Below are positions 25,877 through 34,399 of a stretch of DNA of 64,000 bases, piece by piece. The notes below the pieces were generated by a model. It did no database searches and was not told where the DNA came from. It saw nothing but the letters and a program-made list of their open reading frames with translations. Position 1 is the first letter of the stretch; each line of letters begins with the position of its first letter. A program made the position numbers and the translations under genes. The stretch is from Oscillospiraceae bacterium (lineage in GTDB: Bacteria; Bacillota; Clostridia; Oscillospirales; Ruminococcaceae): NCBI GenBank assembly GCA_022791945.1, contig JAAVZY010000072.1, positions 1 through 64,000 on the forward strand, given 5' to 3'.

Positions 25877-26758
25877 CTATTCCTTATCGGTGAAGCTGCC
25901 GAATTTCAGCTCCCCGAATTTTTCAATGTAATTCTGCCGCTGAGGCCGGCGGGGCTCCTGCCGGCCTCCCTCGCCGCCCTGATTGGCGGCGAACTCCTTG
26001 GTCTGCCCCTGGACGTCCTGCTCCAGCTCCTCCTCAATGGGCGCGGGATCGCTGTGGATGATCTCCGGGGCGGGGAGCGCCTGCTCCTCCGGCTCCGGCT
26101 CAGGAGCGGCGGAGACAGCCGCCGGGCGGACCGGCTCGGGCTCCTCCTGCCTGGGATATTCCGGAGGCGGCTCCGGGGCGGGACGAGGCTCCGGCGGGGG
26201 CGCGGGGACGGGGGCCGCAGGGGCGGGCCGCTCGCCGCGATCGTCCATGCTGGGCAGATTGGTCAGCAGCTGGAGCTGGGCCTTGTACTGCTTCAGGAGG
26301 AAGTTCTTGAAATTGCTGACCTCCTGCTTCATCTTTTCCAGATTCCGCTGCTCCAGATCGCATTCCCGCTTCATGGCGCTGAGCTCCATGGAGGTTTTCT
26401 GCTTGGATTCCCGGGTCAGGGCGTCTATTTTGGCCCTGGCTTGGCTGAGCATTTCCTCAGAGGCGGCTCTCGCCTCCCTGGTCATGGCTTCCGCCTTGGC
26501 TTTGGCCTCGTTGACCACAGAGGTGCCCAGCTTTTGGGCGCCCAGGAGGGCGGCCCGGATGTTTTCCTCATCGGCCTTGTACTCTTCGATTTTGTCCGCT
26601 AGAATTTTGATTTTATAGTTCAGATCGCTGTTCTGCTGGTTGACGTCGTCCACATACGAGGCCACCCGCTGTAAAAACGCGTCCACCTGCTGGGCGTTGT
26701 AGCCGCCCCGCATACCTGCCTTTTCAAATTCCTCTTCCAGGATCTCTTTTCCTGTCAT
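25877..26758 (-). CDS. divIVA: DivIVA-family cell division/polarity protein
   Basis: The 293-residue protein opens with EILEEEFEKAGMRGGYNAQQVDAFL, the membrane-curvature-binding DivIVA start, followed by a long coiled coil (about 30-160) and a Pro/Glu-rich tail (about 170-270). It recruits other division or chromosome-anchoring proteins to poles and septa. The tail is longer than in the 164-residue B. subtilis protein. It lies in the ylmH-divIVA-ileS order. Confidence 0.93.
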   Translation of the reverse strand: MTGKEILEEEFEKAGMRGGYNAQQVDAFLQRVASYVDDVNQQNSDLNYKIKILADKIEEYKADEENIRAALLGAQKLGTSVVNEAKAKAEAMTREARAASEEMLSQARAKIDALTRESKQKTSMELSAMKRECDLEQRNLEKMKQEVSNFKNFLLKQYKAQLQLLTNLPSMDDRGERPAPAAPVPAPPPEPRPAPEPPPEYPRQEEPEPVRPAAVSAAPEPEPEEQALPAPEIIHSDPAPIEEELEQDVQGQTKEFAANQGGEGGRQEPRRPQRQNYIEKFGELKFGSFTDKE

Positions 26759-26808
26759 CAGTGCTTTGTCCCCCTATCGCGCTCTGGTTGGAATCGTTCC
26801 GCTTCTGC

Positions 26809-26828
26809 CAAAGGGACGCGTCCCTTTG
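26809..26828. repeat. isolated CCAAAGGG-type palindrome
   Basis: A perfect 20-base palindrome (CAAAGGGACG and its reverse complement) in the gap between ylmH and divIVA. It is the same stem found in blocks 4, 8 and 15, here without the rest of the element. Confidence 0.7.
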
Positions 26829-26886
26829 ACGCCCCGTTTTTCACCGCAGAGGCTTTTGGCCCCTGCCCGGGATGTCAGATAGGCGT

Positions 26887-27636
26887 TCAGACCTGCTTTC
26901 TTACCGTGAGCAGGATCCGATCCTTTTTCGTTCGTTTTTCCCCGCCGTCCAGCAGAAACCGGCCATAGCCCCGGATGGTAATCCGGTCCTCCGGATCCAC
27001 CTGGCGGGAGACGGACAGGCATTCCAGCCCGTTGATCCGCACCAGCCCGGCCTCGATGGCCTCCGCGGCCATCCCGCGGCTTTTGTTCATCAGCAGGGCG
27101 GCAATACAGTCCAGCCGCATAGAGGACACGGTGCCAACCCGTTCCTCCCAGCGGCCGGAGCGTTCCAGCCGGAAGTCCGTGACTGTCTCCGCCCTGGCGG
27201 AGGAACGGCCGATCCGCTCCAGATTGAGGCAGATGAACGCCGCCACGCTCTCCGCCGCAAAAAGGATGGCCCCATCCCCCTGAAGGACAATGTCGCCCAG
27301 CGTCTCCCGCTTGATCTGCAGGGCCATCAGAGAGCCCAGATAATCCCGGTGGGTGAGGGCGGGGCCGGGGACCCGCACATGGATGGCCACAATGGGAAAG
27401 CAGCCCGTATCCTGCGGGATTTCCTCCGGAAACACCCCCAGCATCACCCGTTCGCAGTCCTCCGCGCCCCCAAAGAAAAGGCCTTGCTCTGAACAGCGGT
27501 TATGGCGGAGGATCTCCTCCGCCATGGAAGCCTGGCGCTCGTCCAGAAAGGAAGAAAACCGCGGCGCCGTCCGGGCATTGGCCTGGACAATCAAATTTTG
27601 AATGTGGGACCGGAAGAACGCGTCCTCCTTGTCCAT
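26887..27636 (-). CDS. ylmH: YlmH-like S4-domain RNA-binding protein
   Basis: The 249-residue protein has the YlmH N-terminal domain (FSSFLDERQASMAEEIL, IVAIHVRVPG, LTHRDYLGSLMALQIKRETLGDI) and a C-terminal S4 RNA-binding domain (MRLDCIAALLMNKSRGMAAEAIEAGLVRING). It lies between sepF and divIVA as in B. subtilis. YlmH has been linked to ribosome rescue and division. ATG 27636 is preferred over GTG 27648, which touches its only ribosome site. Confidence 0.9.
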   Translation of the reverse strand: MDKEDAFFRSHIQNLIVQANARTAPRFSSFLDERQASMAEEILRHNRCSEQGLFFGGAEDCERVMLGVFPEEIPQDTGCFPIVAIHVRVPGPALTHRDYLGSLMALQIKRETLGDIVLQGDGAILFAAESVAAFICLNLERIGRSSARAETVTDFRLERSGRWEERVGTVSSMRLDCIAALLMNKSRGMAAEAIEAGLVRINGLECLSVSRQVDPEDRITIRGYGRFLLDGGEKRTKKDRILLTVRKQV

Positions 27637-27733
27637 AATCGTATGCACGCTCCCCGCTCAAGATGGGATTTCAAAGGAACGGGCCCCAAGGGAGCTCATC
27701 CCTGCGGCCCTTCCCTGAGAGCCTGTTTCAGCG

Positions 27734-28207
27734 CTAAAAATAAACCCCGTTGTTTTCCAGCTCATCGATGAGATCGCCCTGGATTTCCACATTGGCGGGC
27801 GTGATCATAAAGGCGTTGTTGGCCACCCGCTTGATCTGCCCGTTATTGGCGTAAGCCACGCCGCTCAGAAAGTCCACCAGCCGTCTGGACAGCTCCTTGG
27901 AGGCGTTCTCCAGATTCAGCACCACCGCCCGGCGGGCATTCAGATGGTCCGCAATGGCGCTGGCGTCCTCAAAGTTCTCCGGCTTTACCAAAATCATTTG
28001 CAGCTGTGTCGTGGCATGGATATTGACGATCTTGTTTCCTCTGCGGCGGCTCTCCTCGTCGGCCTCATACTCCTCCCGGACCGGACGGCGCACCGCGCTT
28101 TCCTCCCGGGGCGCCGACGGACGCTCCATTACAAACTCCTGCTCGTCCTCCTCATAATCGTCATCCAAGGACACAAACATACCTTTGAACTTATCTACCA
28201 GACCCAT
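27734..28207 (-). CDS. sepF: cell division protein SepF
   Basis: The 157-residue protein starts with a membrane-targeting helix (MGLVDKFKGMFVSLDDD), followed by an acidic/basic linker and the SepF core (KIVNIHATTQLQMILVKP, NLENASKELSRRLVDFLSG, VANNAFMITPANVEI). It anchors FtsZ to the membrane and shapes the septum. The ylmG/YggT gene that often follows sepF is absent here. Confidence 0.95.
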   Translation of the reverse strand: MGLVDKFKGMFVSLDDDYEEDEQEFVMERPSAPREESAVRRPVREEYEADEESRRRGNKIVNIHATTQLQMILVKPENFEDASAIADHLNARRAVVLNLENASKELSRRLVDFLSGVAYANNGQIKRVANNAFMITPANVEIQGDLIDELENNGVYF

Positions 28208-28327
28208 TCACATACTCCTTCCAAGTGTGCCGCCGCCGGAGATCGGGCTCCCCCAGCCCATTTGGTTTCGCTTATCTGTCTCTTTTGTCTCTATATGATC
28301 TACTTCACATCCGGATTGCTCCGAACT

Positions 28328-29032
28328 TCAGCCTCGTTCACCGAACAGAGCGCTTCCGATCCGGACCATATTGGCCCCGCACAGAATCGCCTGTCCGTAA
28401 TCCGCCGACATCCCCATGGAAAGCCAGTCCAGCCTGGTCCCCGGCACGCCGGCATCCTTCAGGGCCTGGAACAGCTCCCCGGCCTTTTGGAACCAGTAAC
28501 CGCCCCTGCCCCGCTCCGGGATGCACATCATCCCCCGGATGCGGATATGCTCCAGGGACGCCAGCTCTCCCAGGCGCTCCCGGAGCTCCTGGGGGGAAAA
28601 GCCGCTTTTGGAGCTCTCCCCGGCCATGTTGGCCTCCAGCAGGATCTCCATCACCCGCCCGAGCCCGGCGGCCCGGCGGTCGATCTCCCCGGCCAGCTTC
28701 AGCGAGCCGACCGACTGGATCATGCCCACCTTGTCTATTATATACTTAACCTTATTGGTTTGCAAGTGTCCGATAAAATGTACGTGCTCCCCGTCCGTAT
28801 GATAGACGGGGCGCTTGTCCAGATATTCCTGCACCCGGTTCTCGCCCAGCCATTCCACCCCGTTGTCCAGAACAAAGTTCACCCGCTCCGGCGGGACCGT
28901 CTTGGTCACCGCCAGCAGCCGGATATCCTCCGGAGCGCGGCCGCTTTTGCAGGCGCATTCCCCGATTTCCTCCCGAATATGCCGGAGGCGGGCGGCAATG
29001 GCCTCCTCCCCGGGATCAGCCGGCAGTCTCAT
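28328..29032 (-). CDS. YggS/YlmE-family PLP homeostasis protein
   Basis: The 234-residue TIM-barrel protein binds PLP through the Lys in RLLAVTKTVPPE and shows the family motifs GENRVQEYLDK, HFIGHLQTNKVKYI and LSMGMSADYGQAI. It controls PLP and amino acid balance and has no known catalytic turnover. ATG 29032 follows GGAAGG by 6-7 bases. It overlaps the stop of the HlyD-like gene by 17 bases and precedes sepF. Confidence 0.93.
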   Translation of the reverse strand: MRLPADPGEEAIAARLRHIREEIGECACKSGRAPEDIRLLAVTKTVPPERVNFVLDNGVEWLGENRVQEYLDKRPVYHTDGEHVHFIGHLQTNKVKYIIDKVGMIQSVGSLKLAGEIDRRAAGLGRVMEILLEANMAGESSKSGFSPQELRERLGELASLEHIRIRGMMCIPERGRGGYWFQKAGELFQALKDAGVPGTRLDWLSMGMSADYGQAILCGANMVRIGSALFGERG

Positions 29033-30263
29033 GGAGATCCTTCCCCTTTGTGATGATCTGATCATAGTTTGCGATATAGCTTTCATTGGCGTTGGGCCGG
29101 CTGATCAGCACATAGTTGTCCTCATAAATCACATCCGCCCGCTTGAACCGGACCGCGTCCCCAATCTGGACATAAACCCCCTTGGCAGTGATGTCATTGC
29201 CCTCCACATCGGTCACCTTGCTCACCCGGACAGCCTCCTTGGGGAGGATGATCCCGGTATAATCCGCCAGGATAGCCTGGGGCTTCTCGAACCGCATCAC
29301 GGCGAAATCCCCGTCCAGGGCGGTGCTGCTGAACACCACCACCGCGTTTTCCTGATCCCGTTCGACAATCAGCTGCTCGATGGAAACCGTCACCTGCCGG
29401 ACCGATTCGGAGTTGAATTTCAGCTGCACGGTCTGGCGGTTTTCGTAAGGGAGGGTGAACAGCTCCGCCTCCCTGGCGGTGATCAGGGCCACGAAATACC
29501 AGCGGTTGTCCCGCTCCAGCTTGCCGATGTTGTCCAGCTGCCGCACCTGGGGATCCCGCAGGATCTCCTCCACGCCCTCCACCGTGAGATCCTCCAGCAG
29601 CTCAGGCACCAGGACCGCCTCATAGCCGTCCACAACGTTGGCGAAATAGCCCGCCTCCTCGGAGGTAATGGAGCCCTGGGCCACCGGGAGGGTGGCTTCC
29701 AGGGAGGCAATCTGCCCGTTGATGAGGGAGAGGGTGTCCTCATAGCTCAGGGCAGGATCCACAAAAATGCTGAACTTGCCGATCTCCAGCATCAGCCGTT
29801 CTTCCGTATCGGCCAGCTCGTCCAGCCGGCCCTCGTCCACATACCGGACCAGCTCCAGCTTGCTGGCGCTGATCTGCTTGTTCAGCAGATCCAGCTTCAT
29901 CCCGTCGATGCTTTCCCGGTCCTGAGCCTCCTCCAGAATATCCCGGTGGCGGCGGAGCAGCTCCAGCCGCCGGAGATGGTGCAGATCGCTTTCATTCTGA
30001 TAGATGCTGGCCACCACCGCGCTGCGGGGAACCTTCTGGGCGTTCTCGTAGTTGTAGTTGACCACATCCGTCCGCTTGGCGCTCAGGACGATTTCATCCC
30101 GCAGGAAAAAGCCGTTGAGCTCCACCTTCTGTATATATTCCCCGATGGCCGCCGTCTGGGTTTCGTAGGGCTCATAAAAAGCCGTATAGGCCTGATAGCA
30201 CACATAGGCAATCATGGCTGCGGACAGCAGCGCCACCGCGATTTTCATCCCCAGGGAATTCAT
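29016..30263 (-). CDS. HlyD-like membrane-anchored periplasmic-adaptor-type protein
   Basis: The 415-residue protein has one N-terminal membrane segment (about 5-25), a region like HlyD lipoyl/barrel domains ([18 protein letters not shown]), a long coiled coil (about 90-165) and a C-terminal barrel ([21 protein letters not shown] ... [11 protein letters not shown]). Such proteins recur beside yggS/sepF in Clostridia. No transporter partner is encoded here, so a structural or cell-envelope division role is more likely than export. It is tightly coupled to hfq (4-base overlap). Confidence 0.8.
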   Translation of the reverse strand: MNSLGMKIAVALLSAAMIAYVCYQAYTAFYEPYETQTAAIGEYIQKVELNGFFLRDEIVLSAKRTDVVNYNYENAQKVPRSAVVASIYQNESDLHHLRRLELLRRHRDILEEAQDRESIDGMKLDLLNKQISASKLELVRYVDEGRLDELADTEERLMLEIGKFSIFVDPALSYEDTLSLINGQIASLEATLPVAQGSITSEEAGYFANVVDGYEAVLVPELLEDLTVEGVEEILRDPQVRQLDNIGKLERDNRWYFVALITAREAELFTLPYENRQTVQLKFNSESVRQVTVSIEQLIVERDQENAVVVFSSTALDGDFAVMRFEKPQAILADYTGIILPKEAVRVSKVTDVEGNDITAKGVYVQIGDAVRFKRADVIYEDNYVLISRPNANESYIANYDQIITKGKDLHETAG

Positions 30264-30514
30264 AGGGGCTTGTCTGCCCCATCCTCTTTGGCGCCGGACT
30301 CCATAATTGGAATCGGGCGGGCGGGGATAATGGTGGACACCGCATGCTTGTAAACCAGATTCTGCTTTCCGTCGCAGTCCAGCACCACCGTGAAATTGTC
30401 AAATCCCCGCACAATGCCCTTGAACTGGAAGCCGTTGGTGAGGAACACCGTCACCGGGATCCGCTCCACCCTGGCCTGATTCAGGAATATGTCCTGCAAA
30501 TTGATGTTTTTCAT
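30260..30514 (-). CDS. hfq: RNA chaperone Hfq
   Basis: The 84-residue protein contains the Sm1 motif ([39 protein letters not shown]) and the Sm2 motif [10 protein letters not shown] (Sm2 of Hfq: YKHAISTVVP). It forms hexamers that bind small RNAs and A-rich mRNA. ATG 30514 with AAAGGGTGG upstream is the start. miaA lies upstream on the same strand beyond a palindromic element, preserving the mutL-miaA-hfq order. Confidence 0.96.
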   Translation of the reverse strand: MKNINLQDIFLNQARVERIPVTVFLTNGFQFKGIVRGFDNFTVVLDCDGKQNLVYKHAVSTIIPARPIPIMESGAKEDGADKPL

Positions 30515-30591
30515 AGCAACCACCCTTTCTGACAGCCGCAGCCTTTTTCTCTGTATGCCCGCCCCGCAGGGGCGGACAGGCATTCGCGGCG

Positions 30592-31082
30592 GACAAGGCC
30601 GCTAGAGCTCTGCTCAAGGGTCAACGCCGTAGGCCTTGACCCTGCGCGCCTCTCGCCAAGGGGAGCTGGCTCCCCTTGGATTCCTATCTTTTTAGGGGTA
30701 TGGGGGGCAGGATTTTGATTCCTGCCTCGCTGGTACTCCTCCGCACGGACGATCGCCCACCCACTTTTCCCTATGAGCGGCGCAGAGGCTGCGACGCAGA
30801 AAGTTTCAAGCGGGTTCTGCTGCGCACAAACTCTGTGCGCAGCAGGAAGCATCCCGCACCCGGGAGGGAGCTTTTTTCTTTACGAAAAAAGCGTACTGCG
30901 TGAATCAGACCCTCTGCGCGGCAGAAAGCCGGAAGTCTGTAAAGACTTGACCCAACCCCTTTTCCGCCCTTAAAAATTACGGGCTCCAAGGGGATTTAAT
31001 CCCCTTGGCGAGTGCTCGAGAGCAGGGCTCTCGAGGTCTTGACCCTTGGCAGAGACGCGAGACAGCGTCTCGCGGCCTTCCC
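30592..31082. repeat. composite palindromic element (block 11)
   Basis: Contains a GGTCAACGCC...GGCCTTGACC stem (about 30620-30643), a CAAGGGGAGC/GCTCCCCTTG stem, GCTTTTTTC...GAAAAAAGC (about 30869-30891), GTCTGTAAAGAC (a one-base variant of the usual palindrome), CCAAGGGGAT/ATCCCCTTGG, CTCGAGAGC/GCTCTCGAG and CGCGAGAC/GTCTCGCG at the right end. No gene is seen in 30515-31115. Confidence 0.85.
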
Positions 31083-31115
31083 GCTGTGACGACTGCTTCT
31101 TATCTGTACATCATA

Positions 31116-32057
31116 TCATATTTTCAGAAATTGGTCTATACACAAACCAACTTTTTCTGAAAATTCCTCAAAGGAGGCGAATTCCTCCGGGTAAAACCAG
31201 TGGATTTCCGGATCCCGGCGGAACCAGGTGAGCTGGCGCTTGGCGTAGCGGCGGGTTTCCCGCCTGAGATTTTCCGCGGCTTTCTCCAGGGGAATCTCTC
31301 CCCGGAAATACCCCGCAAGCTCCTTATAGCCGATGGCCTGCACCGCCGTGGCCAGATCCGGCCTGCGCAGATAAGTCCGCGCCTCCTCCAACAGCCCCCG
31401 GGCCAGCATATCGTCCACCCGGCGGTCAATCCGATCGTAAAGCCTCTGCCGGTCCGAAAAGCCGATCCCCACCTTCAGGGAGCGGTAGGGGCTGGGCTGT
31501 GAACGGCTCCGCCGCCGGTGCTCCGACATGGGGATTCCGGTGAGCCGGCAGACCTCGATCGCCCGGATCACCCGGCCCCGGTTGTTCTCATGAAGAGAGG
31601 CGGCAGTCTCCGGGTCGCACGCCCGCAGAAGCTCCCACAGGGCGGCGGAGCCCTTCCGCTCTCCATACGCCGCCAGCTCCTTCCGGAGGGCGGGATCCGA
31701 TCCCATTTCAGCAAACTGGATGTTGTCCAGCACCGCGTCCAGATAGAGCCCGGTCCCCCCTGCCAGAATAGGCAGCCCCCCCCGCTCCCATACCTGCCGG
31801 ATGGTTTCCCGGGCCAGAGCCGCGTACTCCGCCACGCTGAAGGGCACGGAGGGCTCCAGAAAATCCATCAGATGGTGGGGGACGCCCTTTTTCTCCTCTG
31901 GGCTTGGCTTGGCGGTGGCAATGTCCATGCCCCGGTAGATCTGCATACTGTCGGCGGAGATCACCTCTCCCCGCCGGGAACGGGCCAGCTCCACCGCCAG
32001 GGCGGTCTTGCCGGAGGCGGTGGGGCCCAGCACAGCCACCACCGGTATTTTTTCCAT
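31116..32057 (-). CDS. miaA: tRNA dimethylallyltransferase
   Basis: The 313-residue protein has the P-loop GPTASGKT (residues 10-17), the SADSMQIYRGMDIATAKP motif and the DFLEPSVPFSVAEY segment of MiaA. It adds a dimethylallyl group to A37 of tRNAs reading UNN codons. ATG 32057 follows GGAGG. It is 20 bases downstream of mutL. Confidence 0.97.
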   Translation of the reverse strand: MEKIPVVAVLGPTASGKTALAVELARSRRGEVISADSMQIYRGMDIATAKPSPEEKKGVPHHLMDFLEPSVPFSVAEYAALARETIRQVWERGGLPILAGGTGLYLDAVLDNIQFAEMGSDPALRKELAAYGERKGSAALWELLRACDPETAASLHENNRGRVIRAIEVCRLTGIPMSEHRRRSRSQPSPYRSLKVGIGFSDRQRLYDRIDRRVDDMLARGLLEEARTYLRRPDLATAVQAIGYKELAGYFRGEIPLEKAAENLRRETRRYAKRQLTWFRRDPEIHWFYPEEFASFEEFSEKVGLCIDQFLKI

Positions 32058-32077
32058 AGGGGGCTCCTCCTTCCCGG

Positions 32078-34036
32078 CTACTGAATCCGTCCGAACAGCT
32101 TTTCGATTTCCCGCTTGGTCAGGGCCGCGGCCACCGGGCGGCCGTGGGGGCAGTGGCGGATCTCCCCGTTGGCGTAGACCATCCGCAGCAGCTCGGCCAG
32201 CTCCTCCAGGGAAGTTTCATCCCCGGCCTTGATAGCCGACCGGCAGGCCATGGAGTGAAGCAGCCGCTCATAGGCGTCGCTGGAGACGTCCCGCTTTCCC
32301 GCAATCAGCTTCCCGGCAGTGTCCAGCAGCAGCTCCGCCGGATCGCACTCTGCCAGCACCAGGGGAACCTCCCGGACGATCAGCGCGTTGTTCCCGAATT
32401 CCTCGTAGACAAAGCCCATCCCCTCCAAAAGGGAACGGTGCTCCTCCAGGGCCTGATTTTCCTCCGGAGAGACGTGAACCACCGCGGGCTTCAGCAGAAT
32501 CTGCCGCTGATCCGTGGCTACGGAGCGCTTCAGCCGCTCAAAAAGAAGCCGCTCATGGGCGGCGTGCTTGTCCAGCAGGAAGAGGGTCCCCTCCGCCTCG
32601 AAGATCACATAGGTGCGGAAGGCCTCCCCAATCACCCGCACCTCCAGAGGCGGCTCCTCCGGAGAGGCCGCCTCCTCCGGGACTGCCGGGGGCTCCGGCA
32701 CAAAGGTGATCCCCTTTTCCCGCAGCCGTTCCGGCGGGTGGGGAGGCTCCGGCGCCGCCGGGGCAGGCGGCGGGGGCGGGGCCGGGCGGATGAACTGGTA
32801 TTCCTCCTCCGCTTCCTCTGGGGCGGAAGGAGGCACGGGCGGCTCCTCCCGGAGGGGCTCCGCCTGCCGGTCCCGGAGGATCACCGGCCTGGAGGCGGGC
32901 GCGGCGGCGTAGGGCCGCTCCTCTCCGGAGGAGGGCCGGGGAGACAGGGGGATGCGGGACTGTTCCGCCTCCTGGGACTTGAATTTGGAAAGGAGGTTGG
33001 GAATCCGCTGGGCGCGGCCCGCCTCCTCCCGGGCGGCCCGGAGCACGTCCTCCTGGGAGAGGGCGGATTTCACCGCAAAATAGACCGCGTTGGTCACAGC
33101 CCCTCCATCCGCGAAGCGCACCTCGGTTTTGGCCGGATGGACGTTCACATCCACCTGCTCAAAGGGGAGCTCCACATTCAGCACGCAGAAGGGGTATTTC
33201 CCGGTCATGAGGGAATTTTTGTACCCCTCCTCCAGGGCGGCGGCGCAGAGCTTGGAGCGGATGTACCGGGAATTGACGAAAAAGTGCTCCATGGAGCGGT
33301 TGGCCCGGCTGGAGGAGGCGGAGGAGGTATAGCCCTTCACCGAGACTCCGCCGCAGCCGTAGTCCACCGGCAGCAGGGCGGAGGAAAAATCCCCGCCGAA
33401 CACCGCGTGGATGGCGGACAGAAGCTTTCCGTCTCCGGGGGTATGGAGCCGGAGCTTGTGGTCGCTGAGAAATTTAAAGGAGATCTCCGGGTGGGACAGG
33501 GCCAGCCGATCCACCACCCCGCCCACCGTGTTGGCCTCGGACTGATCCCGCCGGAGAAATTTCAGCCGGGCGGGGACATTGTAAAACAGGTCCCGCACCT
33601 GGATGGTGGTGCCGTCGGGGCAGCCGGCCTCCGACAGGGAAACCTGCTCCCCGCCCTCCAGGAGGATGGCGGTGCCGAAGGGATGCTCACGGGTTTTGCT
33701 GGTAAGCTCCAGCCGGGAGACTGCGGCGATGGAGGCCAGGGCCTCCCCCCGAAAGCCCAGGGTGGAGATGAAGTTCAGATCGTCCGAGAGCCGGAGCTTG
33801 CTGGTGGCATGCCGGAGGAAGGCGGCGGGCACGTCCTCCGGCAGAATGCCGGAGCCGTTGTCCGTGACCCGGATATAGCTGATCCCGCCCCTGCGGATCT
33901 CCACCGTAACCGCTGTGGAGCCCGCGTCGATGGCGTTTTCCAGAAGCTCCTTGACAATGGAGGCGGGGCGCTCGATGACCTCTCCGGCGGCGATCAGCTC
34001 CGCCACGTTTCTGTCCAGTACGTTGATTTTACCCAT
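32078..34036 (-). CDS. mutL: DNA mismatch repair protein MutL
   Basis: The 652-residue protein has the GHKL ATPase motifs (ELLENAIDAGST, TDNGSGILPEDV, GFRGEALASIAAVS). Its C-terminal domain keeps the endonuclease motif DKHAAHERLLFE (family DQHA-x2-E-x4-E, with Lys for Gln) and CPHGRP. It should therefore nick DNA itself. A long Pro/Glu linker (about 370-450) separates the domains. ATG 34036 is chosen because GGAG lies 7 bases upstream; the TTG at 34048 has no good site. mutS is not in the adjacent sequence. Confidence 0.95.
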   Translation of the reverse strand: MGKINVLDRNVAELIAAGEVIERPASIVKELLENAIDAGSTAVTVEIRRGGISYIRVTDNGSGILPEDVPAAFLRHATSKLRLSDDLNFISTLGFRGEALASIAAVSRLELTSKTREHPFGTAILLEGGEQVSLSEAGCPDGTTIQVRDLFYNVPARLKFLRRDQSEANTVGGVVDRLALSHPEISFKFLSDHKLRLHTPGDGKLLSAIHAVFGGDFSSALLPVDYGCGGVSVKGYTSSASSSRANRSMEHFFVNSRYIRSKLCAAALEEGYKNSLMTGKYPFCVLNVELPFEQVDVNVHPAKTEVRFADGGAVTNAVYFAVKSALSQEDVLRAAREEAGRAQRIPNLLSKFKSQEAEQSRIPLSPRPSSGEERPYAAAPASRPVILRDRQAEPLREEPPVPPSAPEEAEEEYQFIRPAPPPPPAPAAPEPPHPPERLREKGITFVPEPPAVPEEAASPEEPPLEVRVIGEAFRTYVIFEAEGTLFLLDKHAAHERLLFERLKRSVATDQRQILLKPAVVHVSPEENQALEEHRSLLEGMGFVYEEFGNNALIVREVPLVLAECDPAELLLDTAGKLIAGKRDVSSDAYERLLHSMACRSAIKAGDETSLEELAELLRMVYANGEIRHCPHGRPVAAALTKREIEKLFGRIQ

Positions 34037-34054
34037 CCGCTGCTCCAATCCTCT

Positions 34055-34172
34055 CTATGGCGTTCGGCCTTCCAGCCTGGTCACAGTCACATGCACCCGA
34101 TCCCCGCCGGATTTCCCCAGGGCCTTCCGGATGGATTTCAGCATCCCATCCAGGGGAAAATGACATAGGCCC
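34055..34172 (-). pseudogene. remnant of a DUF1905-domain protein
   Basis: Upstream of mutL one minus-strand frame reads LDGMLKSIRKALGKSGGDRV then HVTVTRLEGRTP-stop, matching the C-terminus of DUF1905 (..GVPKAIRKALGKSPGDTVHVTV..). Just before it, another frame reads GAYVIFPW, similar to the domain start. The middle appears deleted, fusing the two ends out of frame. Assignment is by motif memory only. Confidence 0.45.
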
Positions 34173-34175
34173 CGC

Positions 34176-34362
34176 CGACCTCGAGGGCGCTGCCCAAGGG
34201 CCAAAGCCGCAGGCTTTGACCCTGCGAGCCTCCGGCCAAGGGGAATCCCTTCCCGATGCGCCGCTAGCGGCGCATCTCAGAATTCGGCGAAGCCGAATTC
34301 CTAAGTGCGTTGTGAAACAACGCACTGCGGAGACTCGAGGCAGAGCCTCGAGGTCTTCCCCC
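34176..34362. repeat. composite palindromic element (block 12)
   Basis: Order: degraded CTCGAG arm with GGTCAAAGCC-type inner stem, CAAGGGGAATCCC, GATGCGCCGC/GCGGCGCATC (about 34255-34276), GAATTC hairpin, GTGCGTTGT/ACAACGCAC (34305-34325, a stem variant) and CTCGAGGC/GCCTCGAG. The gap 34363-34399 holds nothing further. Confidence 0.85.
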
Positions 34363-34399
34363 TTTCACCGCCGCATTCCCGCTCAGGCAGGCTCCCGCA

